From Phytophthora sp. 'mugwort' (Eukaryota; Oomycota; Peronosporomycetes; Peronosporales; Peronosporaceae): a stretch of DNA of 64,000 bases. The position numbers were made by a program, and so were the translations under genes. The DNA lies in the NCBI GenBank assembly GCA_033558025.1, contig JAUCEF010000013.1:5077001-5141000 (forward strand). The letters are read 5' to 3'. A model generated the notes under the pieces. The model was not told the DNA's origin. It did no database searches and saw nothing but the letters and a program-made list of their open reading frames with translations. This document shows, piece after piece, positions 43,291 through 54,503 of this stretch (the first letter of the stretch is position 1; every line of letters starts with the position of its first letter).

Positions 43291-44711
43291 ATGGCGGCAG
43301 TCGAGTACGTGACCGTGAGCTTTGCATGCATATATATCCGTTCGCAGCGATGGGATGTTACCGTCCCTGCAACGTCCAGTTAGCAGTGGACCTTTCGATT
43401 GAAATGCGACCTCTTTCACACCTATTTGTTGAGAATTGAGGTCACAGCATCGAGTTCTTCCTGACAACTCGAGTGCTGACTCATGTCTCGTCCGTTGTAT
43501 GCAGAGAGTGTGTCGTGGTCATCGACGGGGCCAACGTGGCCTGTCAGAAGGACGGCAAGGCCCACATCCCTAAGCTCGCAGACGCCATCCAGTACTTCCG
43601 CTCGCTGAGGCCCGCAGCGGGGCGCTACCCCGTCAAGTGCGTGGCGTTTGCGCCCAACTTCTGGCTCAATGTCAAACACACGCCTGGTAGTGCCGGCCTT
43701 GGGGAGAATGGAGCCATGGAGACGGACGACTGGGTGCTGCTCAATGAGCTGGTCCAAAAGGACTACGTGATCCTCACGCCGTCGCAGGCCCACGACGACT
43801 TCTACGTCATCGACTACGCAGTCAAGTACGGCGGGTTCATTGTCACGAACGACATGTTCCGAGATCATGTGGCGAACAAGGTGAGAGTTTAGGAGATAGA
43901 TGTAGTTGCATATTCTACTCTAGGCTGATGAATGGGGTGCATATGCTGTTTAGCGAACGTTTCATGGGAAAAGATTGACGAGTACGTGGGTTCGCTCGCA
44001 CTGCATCGACTTCACCTTCGTTGGGAAGGAATTTATGCCCAACCCGCGAGCGATGGAGCGCTTATTCAGCTTCCAGCCGTCTGTAACAGAGTCGCTGCCT
44101 TCTGCTGAGCTTGCTGTGACTCCGTCGACCACCACGTCCTCGCTTATTCTGCAGAAAACGCTATCGGGCAGCGAGAATCATGTTGAAGCTGCTAGCGATG
44201 ACGCTTATGAGGACGGAATGGTAATCGATCACGCAGGCTCCAAGCGGAGCAAGAACATCGACCTCTCGGAGGTGACGTTCTACAAGGTTCCACGGGAGCT
44301 GCTGCCAATGCTGCACGGGGAAGGCGGCGAGACGATGGAGAAATTTCAGGAGTACACGGGGACGTACATCGTGCTGCCATCCTACGCGGTGTCCGAATCT
44401 TCTTCAAGACCGCTGTCGGATGTGCTCACATTGTCGATCTATGGGTAAGTCTCTGCTTCAAATATGAGAATATCAGTCTTGTACTGATTTTTTTTTGCTG
44501 TCGAAGGCCGGAGGCAAATAGACAGCAAGCTGTAGGTCACCTGGACACTTTCCTTCTCGAAATGCAGCAAAAAGCGCACTTCGTCTTCCAACAGCAGCAG
44601 TATCCAGCCAACCAGGTCCATGATCCAGGGATGTATCCACAGCACAGACAGCAATACCCAGCGGGCAACACTACGCAAGACGACCACATGATGGAGATCG
44701 ATCCTTTCTAG
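43291..44711 (+). CDS. NYN-domain ribonuclease-like protein with a KH domain
   Basis: Four exons: 43291-43314, 43509-43880, 43954-44444 and 44507-44711, 363 residues. Introns 2 (GTGAGA...TTTAG) and 3 (GTAAGT...GAAG) are secure; exon 1 (MAAVEYVT) and the acceptor at 43508 are chosen to keep frame and are less sure. The NYN/PIN-like part has VVVIDGANVA (about 14), HDDFYVIDYA (about 103) and FIVTNDMFRDH (about 122), the Asp pattern of Regnase/ZC3H12 and KHNYN RNases, then a Regnase-like FVGKEFMPNP. A KH-type segment (LLPMLHGEGGETMEKFQEYTG, about 245-270) follows, then a Gln-rich tail. It probably cleaves RNA recognised by the KH domain. Its 3' end faces that of the TPR-J gene, 154 bp away. Confidence 0.8.
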
Positions 44712-44865
44712 AGTCTACTGTAGACGATACAAGTTGTAGCCAGAAAATACTGCGTGGGCCTCTAACTTATTTCCATCCTCGCTTGTACGCGTCATTGTCT
44801 GCCTCTCCAAATTTCTTCTCGTCCTGCCCGTCCAACACAGTAAACCAGTGTATTTCTTAGCCCGT

Positions 44866-46293
44866 TTAGAACTTTTCACGAAAAACAAAAAAGTACTTCC
44901 CATCACGTACCCGATTTTCTTCTTTCCATCCGTGAGCATCTACCTCCTTCCTCCGCTTGCCTCCCTTCTGGAACGACCGCCAACTGCCAACGCGCTGCTC
45001 TCGACGATCCGTTTCAGCCCATGAACGCTCGCGTTTGAACATGTTGGTGGTCTTAGCGTGTTCTTTTTCCTCCTGCTCTGCCTCACGTCGCCGCTGAGCT
45101 GCTTCGCGTTTCTCAATGTTCAGGCGCCGGTTCTCAATCTCAGCAAATGCACGTAGTATGGCCTTTTCGACGGCATCAGTCAGATCGCCGAGCTCACTTT
45201 CTTTCACGCCTTTCTTCATCTTCTGGCGACGCTCCTTTTCAACCTCCAGCGTTGCTTTCTCGATCGTGCGAATGCACATCTTGCGTCGATCTTCCTGCGT
45301 GATGAGGTTGTACGCCTTTGTCACCTCTACAGCAGCAAACAATTAGAAGGTAGTACAGTATCATTTACGCAAGCATCCACGTGTTGAACCTACCTTCAAA
45401 TGCTTCACGAGCTTTCACGTTGCGGCACTTATCCGGATGCACCATGGTCGAAATCTACAAGACACAGGAAAACTCAATAACTTGAAACTATCCATCACCA
45501 AATAATATCCACCCACCTTGCGATAATGCTGCTTCATGTCTTCCTCCGTCGCTTCAATATCCAGCATTAGCACTCGGAACGGGTTCAAGTTAATCCACTG
45601 GAAGTGCGGCTGCAGCAGTCGTTCAATCTGTCCGTCGGACGTGCCAAAATCCACAGGCGGCTTCTTCTTCTTCTCCTTAACCACGTCCTTCTTAACGCAG
45701 TTGGTGTTCTCCTCGAGCTCCTGCACCTCCGACATAAACTCAGCCAAAAGCGCATCCTCGTCCTTGGGCTTGTTCTTTTTCTTCTCCTCCTGTTCCTGCT
45801 TGCGTCGTTGCTCCTCCTTCTCCTTCTCTGCCTGCCGCTGCTTCGTCTCTTGTTGCAGTCTCTCCTTCTCTTTAGCTTGCTCCTTCAGCCTCCTGCTGTG
45901 CTCCTGGCTGGCCGCGTACGCCTCCTCCGCCGCCTGGAGCAGCGACTGATTATCCGGCTCCTGCTTGAGCCCCGCGTTGTACGTAGCGCGCGCCGCGTCA
46001 AAGCGCCGCAGCGCATGCTCAGCCGCGCCCTTGCGGCTGTAGCCTTTCCACCAATCAGGCTTGAGTTCGATGCATCTTTCAGCGTCCTTAAGCGCCTTAC
46101 CACGCGCGTCGCCCATGGCCAAGTACGCGGCCGAACGGTTGCTATAGTACACGGCGTTGTCTGGGTCCAAATCAATTGCGCGTGAATACATTTCCACGGC
46201 GGCATCGAACTGCTTGGCTGCCAGCAGCTTGTTGCCCTCGGCCTTGAAACCCTCGGCCTGCGCCGCCCACTCCTGCGGCTCGTCCTCCGCCAT
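44866..46293 (-). CDS. TPR and J-domain protein, DNAJC8-like C-terminal half
   Basis: Exons 46293-45517, 45454-45394 and 45326-44866, 432 residues; introns 45455-45516 (GTGGGT...TGTAG) and 45327-45393 (GTAGGT...TGTAG). The start MAEDEPQEW at 46293 is preferred; an in-frame ATG at 46368 would add 25 residues. Residues 10-115 are three TPR units (AEGNKLLAAKQFDAAVEMYS, YYSNRSAAYLAMGD, GYSRKGAAEHAL); a charged coiled coil follows (about 130-200); then a J domain spanning exons (NPFRVLMLDIEATEEDMKQH, MVHPDKC with HPD). The C-terminal helix-rich part (EIENRRLNIEKREAAQRR, RVGSWRSFQ) resembles DNAJC8/SPF31, a spliceosome-associated J protein. It likely recruits HSP70; TPRs may bind HSP70/90 tails. 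Confidence 0.85.
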
Positions 46294-46369
46294 GCCAGTT
46301 GCAAATTGGGATTTGTCCGCGTACCGGTATATAATAGAAACGTGCTTTGTAGGCAATCGGTCGTACATT

Positions 46370-46534
46370 TATGCAATACGATAGGTTATCAATAATCCAT
46401 GTTAGCCACCTGAGGATACCGCGCTCAAAGGTGCGCGCTCGAGCGCGTGGATGCAACAGCCCCACATGGTGTTACGTGCATTTCTGCTATTTACAGGGAG
46501 CTATCGTGGTCCTGTTGGACGGCGCCTCCATGTC
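46370..46534. other. Spacer upstream of the TPR-J gene
   Basis: No gene seen; includes the promoter side of the TPR-J gene and the edge of a repeat. Confidence 0.4.
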
Positions 46535-46645
46535 CATCCTATCGGATCCTGTCGCTGGCGGTCACGCGCATCCGCTGCGCGAGCACTAAACCCTAGCATC
46601 CGCTGCGCGAGCGCGTGACCACCAGCGACAGGATCCGATAGGATG
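46535..46645. repeat. Foldback repeat with 35-bp arms
   Basis: Arms 46535-46569 and 46611-46645 are complementary with one mismatch. The loop holds two direct copies of GCATCCGCTGCGCGAG (46568-46583 and 46596-46611). Probably the remains of a foldback or terminal-inverted-repeat transposon. Confidence 0.85.
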
Positions 46646-47351
46646 CAGACGACGAGCTGCTGTACCCGCGCTTTGGTGCCGGCCGCAATGGCCTTCGCGG
46701 AAAACGTCATCCAGCAAAAGGTTGGTATTGTAGTATACCGGCGGTCAAGCTTCATTTTATCAGAGCTCCTGCAATTCCTTCGACAGTGTCGGCAATGTAG
46801 CAGTTTTGGTTTTCAAGTAGCAATACAGTGGAATTCCTAATGCGTCCCCAAACCCCAGTAAACCCCGGAACTTGGTCGTCAAGGCCACCGTCTTTTCATA
46901 CCTTGCGCACGGAGCTGCGTACGCTTGGATACCGAGCACACTTCGCCGCCAACTCCATTCGCAATTGACACGGGCATTTTCTCGTTTCAGCCTGCCGCCA
47001 TGCAAATGATGTAATGATTAAAAAAACATGACAGCAAACAAATCTTGGCGGCACGTAATACGGTCTGCAGCTCCAAAGGCTCGTCCTTCACGCCAGCATC
47101 GGGCATTTCCTCGCCCATCGTCGTGATGTCGTTCCGTTTTGTCGTTGTATGTTGAAAGTACTATGCAGACCTTCTGACCAGTGATGACCAAAAATACATT
47201 GCTAGGCATTGCAACAAACTTAAAAACTTCCAATACGTACTGCAACTACATTGTTCATCTCCAACACATACTGCAATACCTGACGAGTATACTACTGTAA
47301 TCCTGTGCTCCTTACTCCTCTACGCGGCTTGTCATCGCCTGAGACACCAAA
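46646..47351. other. Repeat-rich spacer without a secure gene
   Basis: Short frames on both strands have no recognised domain. Many TATTGCAATAC-like and TACTGCAA words occur from here to 47770, suggesting degenerate transposon ends. Confidence 0.4.
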
Positions 47352-47828
47352 TCAGCATTCTAAAGAAATCGGTTTGTGCTTCAGGAACAGGATCTTCTCG
47401 AAATTGACAGGTGTCAGTCGCTTCTTGGTGGACCTAAGTACGTGCTTCACACGACTGAACAGGCGGTCCGCGGACACAGACGTCCCCGCGATAAAGCGCA
47501 GATCGGCTGGCTGCCAGGGCGCTGTCAGATCGCGCGCCTTTGAGCGCTCACGCTTTCGTGGCCACCCACGCTGCCGAAGTTGGCGCCAAAATGCTCGAGG
47601 CATGAAATTGCCGGACGACCTTTGAGGAACAACTTTGAAAGATCGCTGAAAATACTTACTGCAATACCCAGCGTAGCTGCAGTATGTATTGCAATACGCT
47701 CGAGTGCTTGCAGTAAAGTTTTTCTCCCAGTATTGCAAGATGTCAATACCCGCAATACAGTTTTGGCCTTCGGACCCATAGGCGATGATGCCCACTTCGT
47801 ATTTTGGCTTAAAGAAGAGCTGTCTCAA
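47352..47828 (-). pseudogene. hAT transposase C-terminal fragment
   Basis: The minus frame ends with SADRLFSRVKHVLRSTKKRL and TPVNFEKILFLKHKPIS, the hAT dimerisation domain (SAxxERxFS ... RLSPxxxExLLFLKxN). The upstream part has no further hAT motifs in frame. It abuts a Ku80 fragment on the other strand. Confidence 0.65.
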
Positions 47829-47835
47829 TCACAAA

Positions 47836-48366
47836 CGTAGCAATGCATTAGAAAACATCGACCAAGAAGTCCCTCCTGACGAGCAAGTGATAGCTTACCG
47901 CTACGGGTCGGAAAAGGTTCCGTTCGCTGCCTCAGACATCGAGTTTCTCAAGTTCCAAACGGAGGGATCGCTCAAGGTGCTGGGCTTTCTGGATCGATCC
48001 CCGCTCAACCACTCCAACTTCGTCGCTGGTACCGACATCTTCATTGCAGAACCTGGCAAGCCGCGTGCGGCGACGTGCTTTGCCGCTTTAATTGATACGA
48101 TGGTAGAGTCTGACCAAGTGATAATCGCTCGCTTCGTCGCGCAGAAGAATGCTATACCTCAGATTGTGGCTCTGATCTCGCACGCGCCATCCACTGGTAA
48201 AGATGAAAACATTTTTCGCGATGTGGGCCCAGCATTCGCCATACGAAAAAGATGTGCGGAATTACTACGAGTTTGCGCCGTTAAAGACTCGCAAGTTCCG
48301 TCATCGGATGAGTAGCAGTCGCTAGCGGACAAATTGGTTGTTAGCCTAAGTATCCTTGAGGACTAG
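47836..48366 (+). pseudogene. Ku80 (XRCC5-like) core fragment
   Basis: The frame reads YRYGSEKVPFAASDIEFLKF, LKVLGFLDRSPLNHSNFVAG, AATCFAALIDTMVESDQVII and ARFVAQKNAIPQIVALISHA, the pattern of the Ku beta-barrel DNA-binding core in Ku80. A frameshift near 48225 is followed by YEKDVRNYYEFAPLKTRKFR and, after another shift, DKLVVSLSILED, then a stop. The N-terminal vWA-like domain and the C-terminal arm are absent. This is a partial copy in repeat debris, not the working gene. Confidence 0.75.
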
Positions 48367-48993
48367 GCCGACGAAGTGGGGATATGTTTTTGTGATACAG
48401 CGCTTTTTTTCATGCAATGTCCCATGCGGACAGTGGACGAGTCAGCTGGAGTTCTAGAGGTGCCGTCGTACATGGAGTCGAGTTTGAAGATGGATCCTGG
48501 TCGACAAGAAAATATTCGAGCTTTATCGGGTGCTTTCGCAACGCGTTCCAACTGAAGGAAGCAAAAGTGTCAACTTCGTTGCGAATCCGTTGGAATTCCC
48601 ACATCGGCCATTGCGCTTCGGCTTCATCCCCTGGTCTTAACTGCCGTCGGATAGACAATCTGTAGTTGTTACTTGTGTTAGGCGTCCCCACTTCGGTCGA
48701 TGACACGGTTCGTGAAGGCAAATCTCAAGGGGGACGAGAAGCTCAGGCTGAGGAGCCCCATGACCGCAACGTTCTAGTGCTGCAACTATTGGAGCTCAGC
48801 AAGGGACCCAGGGACCCACCGCAGCCAGGATCAAGGGGGATACACACGTACCGGTCCATGTTGGTTGCGATCGAAAGGAAGTGGCGGCGCGCAGAAGACT
48901 ACGAGGGAGATGCGGGTTGCTGCCGGACATTGCGGACCCCATCAATATATTTCGTGTTGCAATATTTCGTGTTGCAAAAATACTACTAAAATG
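48367..48993. other. Region between Ku80 fragment and retroposed insertion
   Basis: The minus frame 48721-48410 is open (RLSIRRQLRPGDEAEAQWPM) but unrecognised. ATATTTCGTGTTGCA occurs twice in tandem at 48946-48976. Nothing else could be named. Confidence 0.4.
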
Positions 48994-49007
48994 TAGTCGC
49001 ATGCAAA

Positions 49008-50638
49008 ATCGGCAGGAAACACCCTCCACCAACTTCTGGGTCGGATCAGCAAAGGCAACTAACTCGGACGTTCAACGACTACAGTTTGCAGCGAAGCGTA
49101 CGAGCAGCTCCTGGTCAACTCCTTAATTTGGACACGAGACGAGGAATGCATTTTGGAGCTTCCACGGGCACTGACCTCACGGGATCGGAGCATATCAACA
49201 ACGGAAGTCAGCTTCTGGCCGACAATCTGTGGACAGACGATCCATGTATCAGGGACCAGCAGGGAGAGATGTTGACTCAGCGTAAGCATGATCGCATCCA
49301 ACAATGCACAATCACACAGCTTCACGTGCAACGCACCGGGGAACGAACGTACGTCATGGATATCCCTCTAACAGGAAGTGGTCAGCACCGACAAGCCAAG
49401 TTGAGAAGATGGGGAATCGCTATCTTGCTGGGCTCGCCAAGACTAGCGATAGGTGAGGAGTTACAAACCTCAAGGGGGCTATATTTCCGACACCAGCCAA
49501 GCTTAGAAAATGACTACCAGTGGGTTGCGCGTGGATCGAACAGAATTGAAGGAAGACCAGCAGAGGCTGGATCAGGAGATGAAGGAGTTATTATCCTAAG
49601 ACAGCAGGACGTCGGCATTCACTGGAGTGTTGCCCCTGGCAATGTAGCAATTGAACAGACGATAGCATACCGGACGTTGGGTAAGCGGCAGGAAGCAGGA
49701 GGAATCGTCTTCTACGCGCATCCGGTGCTACATAGTTTCCATGGAAAGTGCCAGACTCCACAACCAACGAGCACGTAATGCTCGCATTGAAGAAGCCACC
49801 GCACAAGCGATTTAAGGGACCAGGACGAGGATTGAGCAGGACGCTAGAGCAATTGGGACAGTCGGCAGCCACCAGTACGTGGTAAGCGGCGGCGCTGGGG
49901 CAAATGGCCAAACGATTATGGCCACATCGCTAAGACCTTACGGAATATCAAGTCTGGACGGCGTACAGGGTGGCGGTACGGCAGCTGAATCTCTACCATG
50001 AAGGACGGGAGGATGAGCAGTTGCAGGAAAATACAATGCTGGCAGACCAGATAGGAAACCATGGAGCACATTTTTGGAGAGCCCGTGCGCCCACGCGTGC
50101 TGGCAGAAATTGATATGCCACGGGACAGCAGAGAAATGGAGGTGGGAGAGCTGCAAGGCTTTCAGGTAAACTACGCTAGCAGGCAAGCACCACCAATATC
50201 CAGAGTACTCAAGGAGGAGATCAGCACAAAGTACCCGGACTCAGTCATCGAACAGGAGACAACCTGGAAGCGACTATGGAGCATACTATGCACCATATGC
50301 ATCACCAGTCTCTGGATTCAATGAAACAGGGTCATTTTCAAACAAGAGGAAGTGCACAATTGACGGGAGCGTCACCGTATTCTGGGAGACAAGTCTGAGA
50401 CTGATCAGGGCAATCGCGAAGCGGGAACGTTGGAAGACGGACACCAAGATACAAGGAACAAGGCTATAGTTCAGTCAACAACATCTAGCATGGCAACCAA
50501 GAGAGCAGTCAACCAAGGCGAAACGCCGCGAACACCAACCGGCCTCGAACGATGAACCGGTCTTGCTAACCCGGCTGAAGATATACCAGACTTCTTGCAA
50601 CCAGTAAATAAGGCGTAATAGACCAGTCTGAATCTGTC
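49008..50638 (+). mobile_element. 1.63-kb insertion flanked by a 14-bp direct repeat
   Basis: TAGTCGCATGCAAA occurs exactly at 48994-49007 and 50639-50652. Long target duplications of this kind come from target-primed retroposition (LINE- or SINE-type). The interior is purine-rich with coding-like stretches in shifting + frames, including a 230-codon open frame (49086-49778) and a coiled-coil-like RTELKEDQQRLDQEMKELL (about 49540-49600). There is no poly(A) at the right end. The family was not recognised. Confidence 0.55.
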
Positions 50639-50722
50639 TAGTCGCATGCAAATATAAAAAAAAATAATTTAATTCGATAGCACAAATACTTTGGTATTGT
50701 AGCCAATTGAAACATCAAAATC

Positions 50723-52556
50723 CTACTCCTGTTGCCTTTCGCGAGCCCGACGCTTAGCAAGATCCTGACGCAGTCGCTCGTGGAATGGAGCAGACGGAGT
50801 GAAGTGCTTCTTAGGCTTGACTGGTCCCTCATTACGTCGTTCAAACTCGCTCTTTTTCGTTGCAGCAGCCTCTGTTCGGACTGCAAGTTGCTCACGTCGA
50901 AGACGACGTTCGTCGAGATCCCGTCGCACTCGCTCATCAAAGTCGCCGAGTTCCAACTGCAAACGCAACGATAACGAAGTTGTCAGATGAGATCACACAC
51001 CAGTCGTCGCTTACACATTGCATCGCATACCTGCTGCGCTCTGCGCGTAATGGACGGCGAGAAGGAGCACTCGCGCTGGATCTCCTCCCAAATTGCAGCC
51101 CTTGACATCTCGCGGTACTCCAAATCCAGCTGAAGTCGCCCGAGAAATTCGTCACGCACTTCCTCCCACGTCTTTCTCGTCTCTTCGTTGTCGTCTTCAG
51201 GCCGGCAAGCCAACGCTTCGCGTCGCTCATATTCCTTTTGCTTTTCACGCTGCTTCTCCTTGCATTGTTGCTGGAATTCCTCCATGCGAGTCAAGAATTC
51301 CTTCGCGACGTCACTCTGCAATCCACAGGGAAAGTGTGAGCTGCAAAAATCTAAACTAAATGGCATTTTTTTGCCCAGCATCTTACCCATGCAATACGGC
51401 TCTTGTACGTTATACCGCAGTTCGGGCACTTCTTGCGCTTTTGCGTTAGTTCCGAGTAAGATTGAGGGTTGCCACAGCTCGGACACTCCTTCTTGTCCAC
51501 ACGAGCCAAGTACGCAGCTTCTTCTCGCGTTCGGCGGAGCTGCTCCTGTCGGGCTCGCTCCGCTGCCTCCATACGACGCACAAAATCTTCGTTCCGTCGA
51601 AGGGCAGCACCCCTGCTGCCTCCTGGACCTTCCTCCTCGTCGGAATCGTTGTTTGATATCTGCTTCTTGCCGCTACTGTTGTGCAAACGCGGGGTGAAAC
51701 GGCAGTGACGGTTGTCATCTAAACGGGCGAATTCAGGACGCGGTTTCTGCTTCTGGCGAGCTTGTGTGAGCTTGTCCTTGGCAAGCTCGTTTAGTGCCTC
51801 TCGGTTCGCGACTCGTTTCTTCGGTTTGGTATTGTTGGTACTTCCTCCTTGCGCTAGCGAAGCGAGAAAGAGGCGCCTCTGGGTAAGTGACAGTTGTTGG
51901 AACTGGAAAGCGCTAAGCTTGTCTTGCATCGCGCGTTGTAACTCGAGCTTGCTCATAGATTGGCGCGATGTTGCACCTTTCAAGGGCTTTAAGCGACTGG
52001 GACTGGGTCGACCTACGGACTTTGCCTTGGCAACACTCGCAGCAAGTGTTTCTGCAGCTGCACGGACACTAGCAGCGTCGTCATCGAACTCCTCATCCTC
52101 GTATTGTTGCTGCTGCTCAGCTACAGCAGCCTTCAAACCAGTTACAACCTGGTCGTTGCGCTGTGCGACCCGTTCGGCTCTGACCTCTGAACTTGCTGCA
52201 TCCAAAGCGCGTTGAACATTGTCCGTCTGAACCTTATTCGCCTCGTCTTCGTGCTCGTGTTGGTTTATCTCAGCTGCTAAAGCTGCCAGCGTTGGCTTTG
52301 GCCGTTTAGCGACTTCAAATTCGAGACTTTTGGCGACCTCCATCAACGAAGGCGTGACGGATGCGGCTTCCTGTGTGGCGACCTCCAACAACGTCGTTGC
52401 CTTCTTAGGCGACTTCTCTTCATCGTAGCTGTCACCGAACATATCCTCCTCTGCCTCATCAACTTCATCCGGGGCTGTCTGTTTCGAAACAGGGGCATCG
52501 TTTTCCTGCTTTTCGGCCCCAAGCCCCTGCACAAATGTCATCAACGCCGACGCCAT
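50723..52556 (-). CDS. Zinc-ribbon, coiled-coil protein of unknown function
   Basis: Three exons: 52556-51387, 51315-51031 and 50956-50723, 562 residues. Introns 51316-51386 (GTAAGA...TGCAG) and 50957-51030 (GTATGC...TGCAG) both keep phase 0. The N-terminal half is acidic and disordered (EEDMFGDSYDEE); a basic helix-rich middle follows (RQSMSKLELQRAMQDKLSAF); a zinc ribbon at about 357-380 has CPSCGNPQ ... KKCPNCG; the C-terminal 180 residues are a long charged coiled coil (QQQCKEKQREKQKEYERRE; ERVRRDLDERRLRREQL). No catalytic motif seen. It is divergent from the CHY gene, 190 bp between start codons. Confidence 0.8.
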
Positions 52557-52746
52557 GTTTAAATCTTCGATGCAAATTGGAATATAAGGTCATTCATAGC
52601 AGGATGCAAGTCCACGCATCTTGCATTGGGCGTGATTTACATCATCCCATGCCTCGGAATAGCAGCCTTCCACTCAGTTCCAGAATGTATCCATTGTCAA
52701 CGTCATTTTTGTGAAGAGCTCTAAGGAGAGAAAGCACACCGTTTTT
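52557..52746. promoter_or_regulatory. Divergent promoter with initiator-like TCATTTTT
   Basis: 190 bp between two divergent starts. On the + strand TCATTTTT at 52703-52710 fits the oomycete initiator and lies 37-44 bp before the CHY gene ATG. Confidence 0.5.
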
Positions 52747-53035
52747 ATGATGGGCAAGTACATTCCCAACGCCCAAGTAAGTGCTTGTTATATAGGTCGC
52801 TCTAATCCTCTCACGTGATTAAATGCAGGTTTCATATCGAGAACCTTGTTGCAACCGCTGGTTTGATGGCAACGAATGCCACTTCGAGCTAAGTGACCAA
52901 CGACAGCAAGCTGCCGTAGAAATGGCATTCGTCTGCAAGCAATGCCACAACGCCTTCCGAAAGGACTTATCCACTTTCGACGAAGAGGATAAGAGCTGTC
53001 CACATTGCGGAAGGGTTGATCCAGACGGTTCGTGA
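52747..53035 (+). CDS. Small CHY-type zinc-finger protein (78 residues)
   Basis: Exons 52747-52776 and 52829-53035; the intron (GTAAGT...TGCAG, 52 bp) is in phase 0. Exon 1 encodes MMGKYIPNAQ. The body has paired Cys/His groups: EPCCNRWFDGNECH, FVCKQCHNAF and SCPHCG, the order of the C-terminal half of CHY zinc-finger proteins, which bind two to three zinc ions. It is much shorter than CHY-RING ubiquitin ligases and has no RING. Function unknown; related small proteins exist in fungi and oomycetes. Confidence 0.8.
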
Positions 53036-53525
53036 CGTTTCCGATTCGAAAGTAGCGACTCCGGCACTGCCGAACCCGCAGACGAGCTCGTCCTAGGAGC
53101 TAAATTCTAATAATCTTTACGATGTCAATGTTTTATTTTTATTTTACCGACCGTAAATTACGGTAGTTGCATTGCAATATACTAGCCATGCACCGCCGCT
53201 ACGCGGCGGTTGTGAAAGTTTAGTAGGTGCCTGTTTCGCTCGCTCAAGAGCTCGCCCACTACTAAGAAAAGCTACCTATGCTTTACTCCGGTAGTGAACG
53301 CCTCTGCTCTGTTCGCAGCGGCCCGCTGCATTACTCGACGTGTTAGGATACTAAATGAGCTACCCACGCCTTCGGCTTCGTTAGGATGGGCGGGAAATCC
53401 GGTCCCGATAGATAAGAAGAGGTTTAATGGCGGCGCCTCCTTCGCTCCGCTCGGCAGTCTTTTTTGTCCAATGAATTGCTTAACAAGACAGACAGACAGA
53501 CAAACCGACAGATTGCTCCCGTAGA
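53036..53525. other. Spacer with repeat debris and (GACA)n
   Basis: Contains a GACAGACAGACAGACA microsatellite (about 53487-53505) and GC-rich words (CCTTCGCTCCGCTCGGCA) common in transposon ends. No gene seen. Confidence 0.5.
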
Positions 53526-53720
53526 TGTTAGGACTAATCGAGTGACCCACTTTGTGGACAGTGTGTGTTTATTGTGTCCCAACATGTCCCGCTCGCTGTT
53601 CCAGCTCGCTTCACTACTCCTGTCACGTCCCACTCGGTTCCGATGGTTGTTCCAGCTTGCTCCACTACTCCTATTGCATCCTCCCCGTTCCGCTAGCTGT
53701 TCTAGCACGCTTCTGTGAAT
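53526..53720 (+). repeat. LTR-like 5' end of element C with 50-bp tandem units
   Basis: Begins TGTTAGGACTAATC. Like 58940 on, it has GTGTGTTT(A/G)(T/G)TGTGTCCCAAC. It includes diverged units of about 50 bp starting GTTCCAGCTCGCTTCACTAC (53598 on). Its 3' border is uncertain. Confidence 0.6.
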
Positions 53721-53929
53721 GAACTGAACGCCATATGAAGTGGTCCACAGATCGCACTTAAATATGCAGCCACGGGACTACCCGCTGAGTACGAAGTCAG
53801 CGGGCAACTCGGGTACTTGACTGGACAAACTAAGCCGGTCCCTGAGATCGGGGCCAGCTGATCGCTGACCTGACGGCGGAAATCGTCGGCAGCGCCCGAT
53901 GCCGAGACTGAAGATCAAGAGAGGAAGGA

Positions 53930-54367
53930 GGAAGTGATGAAGACTATGAAGTGAAGGAGGAAGTCCAGCTTGTGAAGACGACGGCCGAGTTACGTGCGGA
54001 GCTCGATGAGATGTCACTTCAAGTGAGCCGGATGGAAATCCACGCTCGGTTGAGCGCAATCTCGCCACTGAGCCCGACGATGATGTGGACAATGAAGATC
54101 ACAGTGTTGCTCAAGGGGAACGTCCACTACTAGTGCCAAGAGCGATACGTAACACCGACACGACGAGTGCGAACAAGATGTTGGCGCGACTCGGCGAGGA
54201 GATGAGGTCCCAGTCTAAGTGGATGATGATGTCCGCACCGGTGGCCATGACTCAAGCAAAATGGCAAGTTTAGGCCCGGAGCTCACTCAACCGGTGAACG
54301 GTACCAGTATCAACCAACTCGTGGAAGATACGGTGCTGCTTCTGAGGGCAATGGGCTACCGTTGTAT
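53930..54367 (+). pseudogene. Gag leader of element C
   Basis: Frames with EEVQLVKTTAELRAELDEMS (53951 on) and ANKMLARLGEEMRSQSKWMM (about 54165) are helical and gag-like. Interrupted by frameshifts, then by the Harbinger insertion at 54368. Confidence 0.5.
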
Positions 54368-54503
54368 GGGACTGGTTTGGCTGGCACGTGCTAGTTCTCG
54401 GCACAAAAACAGGACTCGCCTCCTATTTGATTGGCCAAAATATTAGGTTTAGGTTTGCTCTTTCAGAACTCGAGAACCACCCCCGTGATGTGGTTCTCGG
54501 AAT

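Noticed and set aside
45604..46185. 193-codon + frame opposite the TPR-J gene
   Set aside because: Leu-rich shadow of the Glu/Lys coiled coil on the other strand.
47836..48366. A working Ku80 gene
   Set aside because: Only the core domain is present and it has two frameshifts and a stop.
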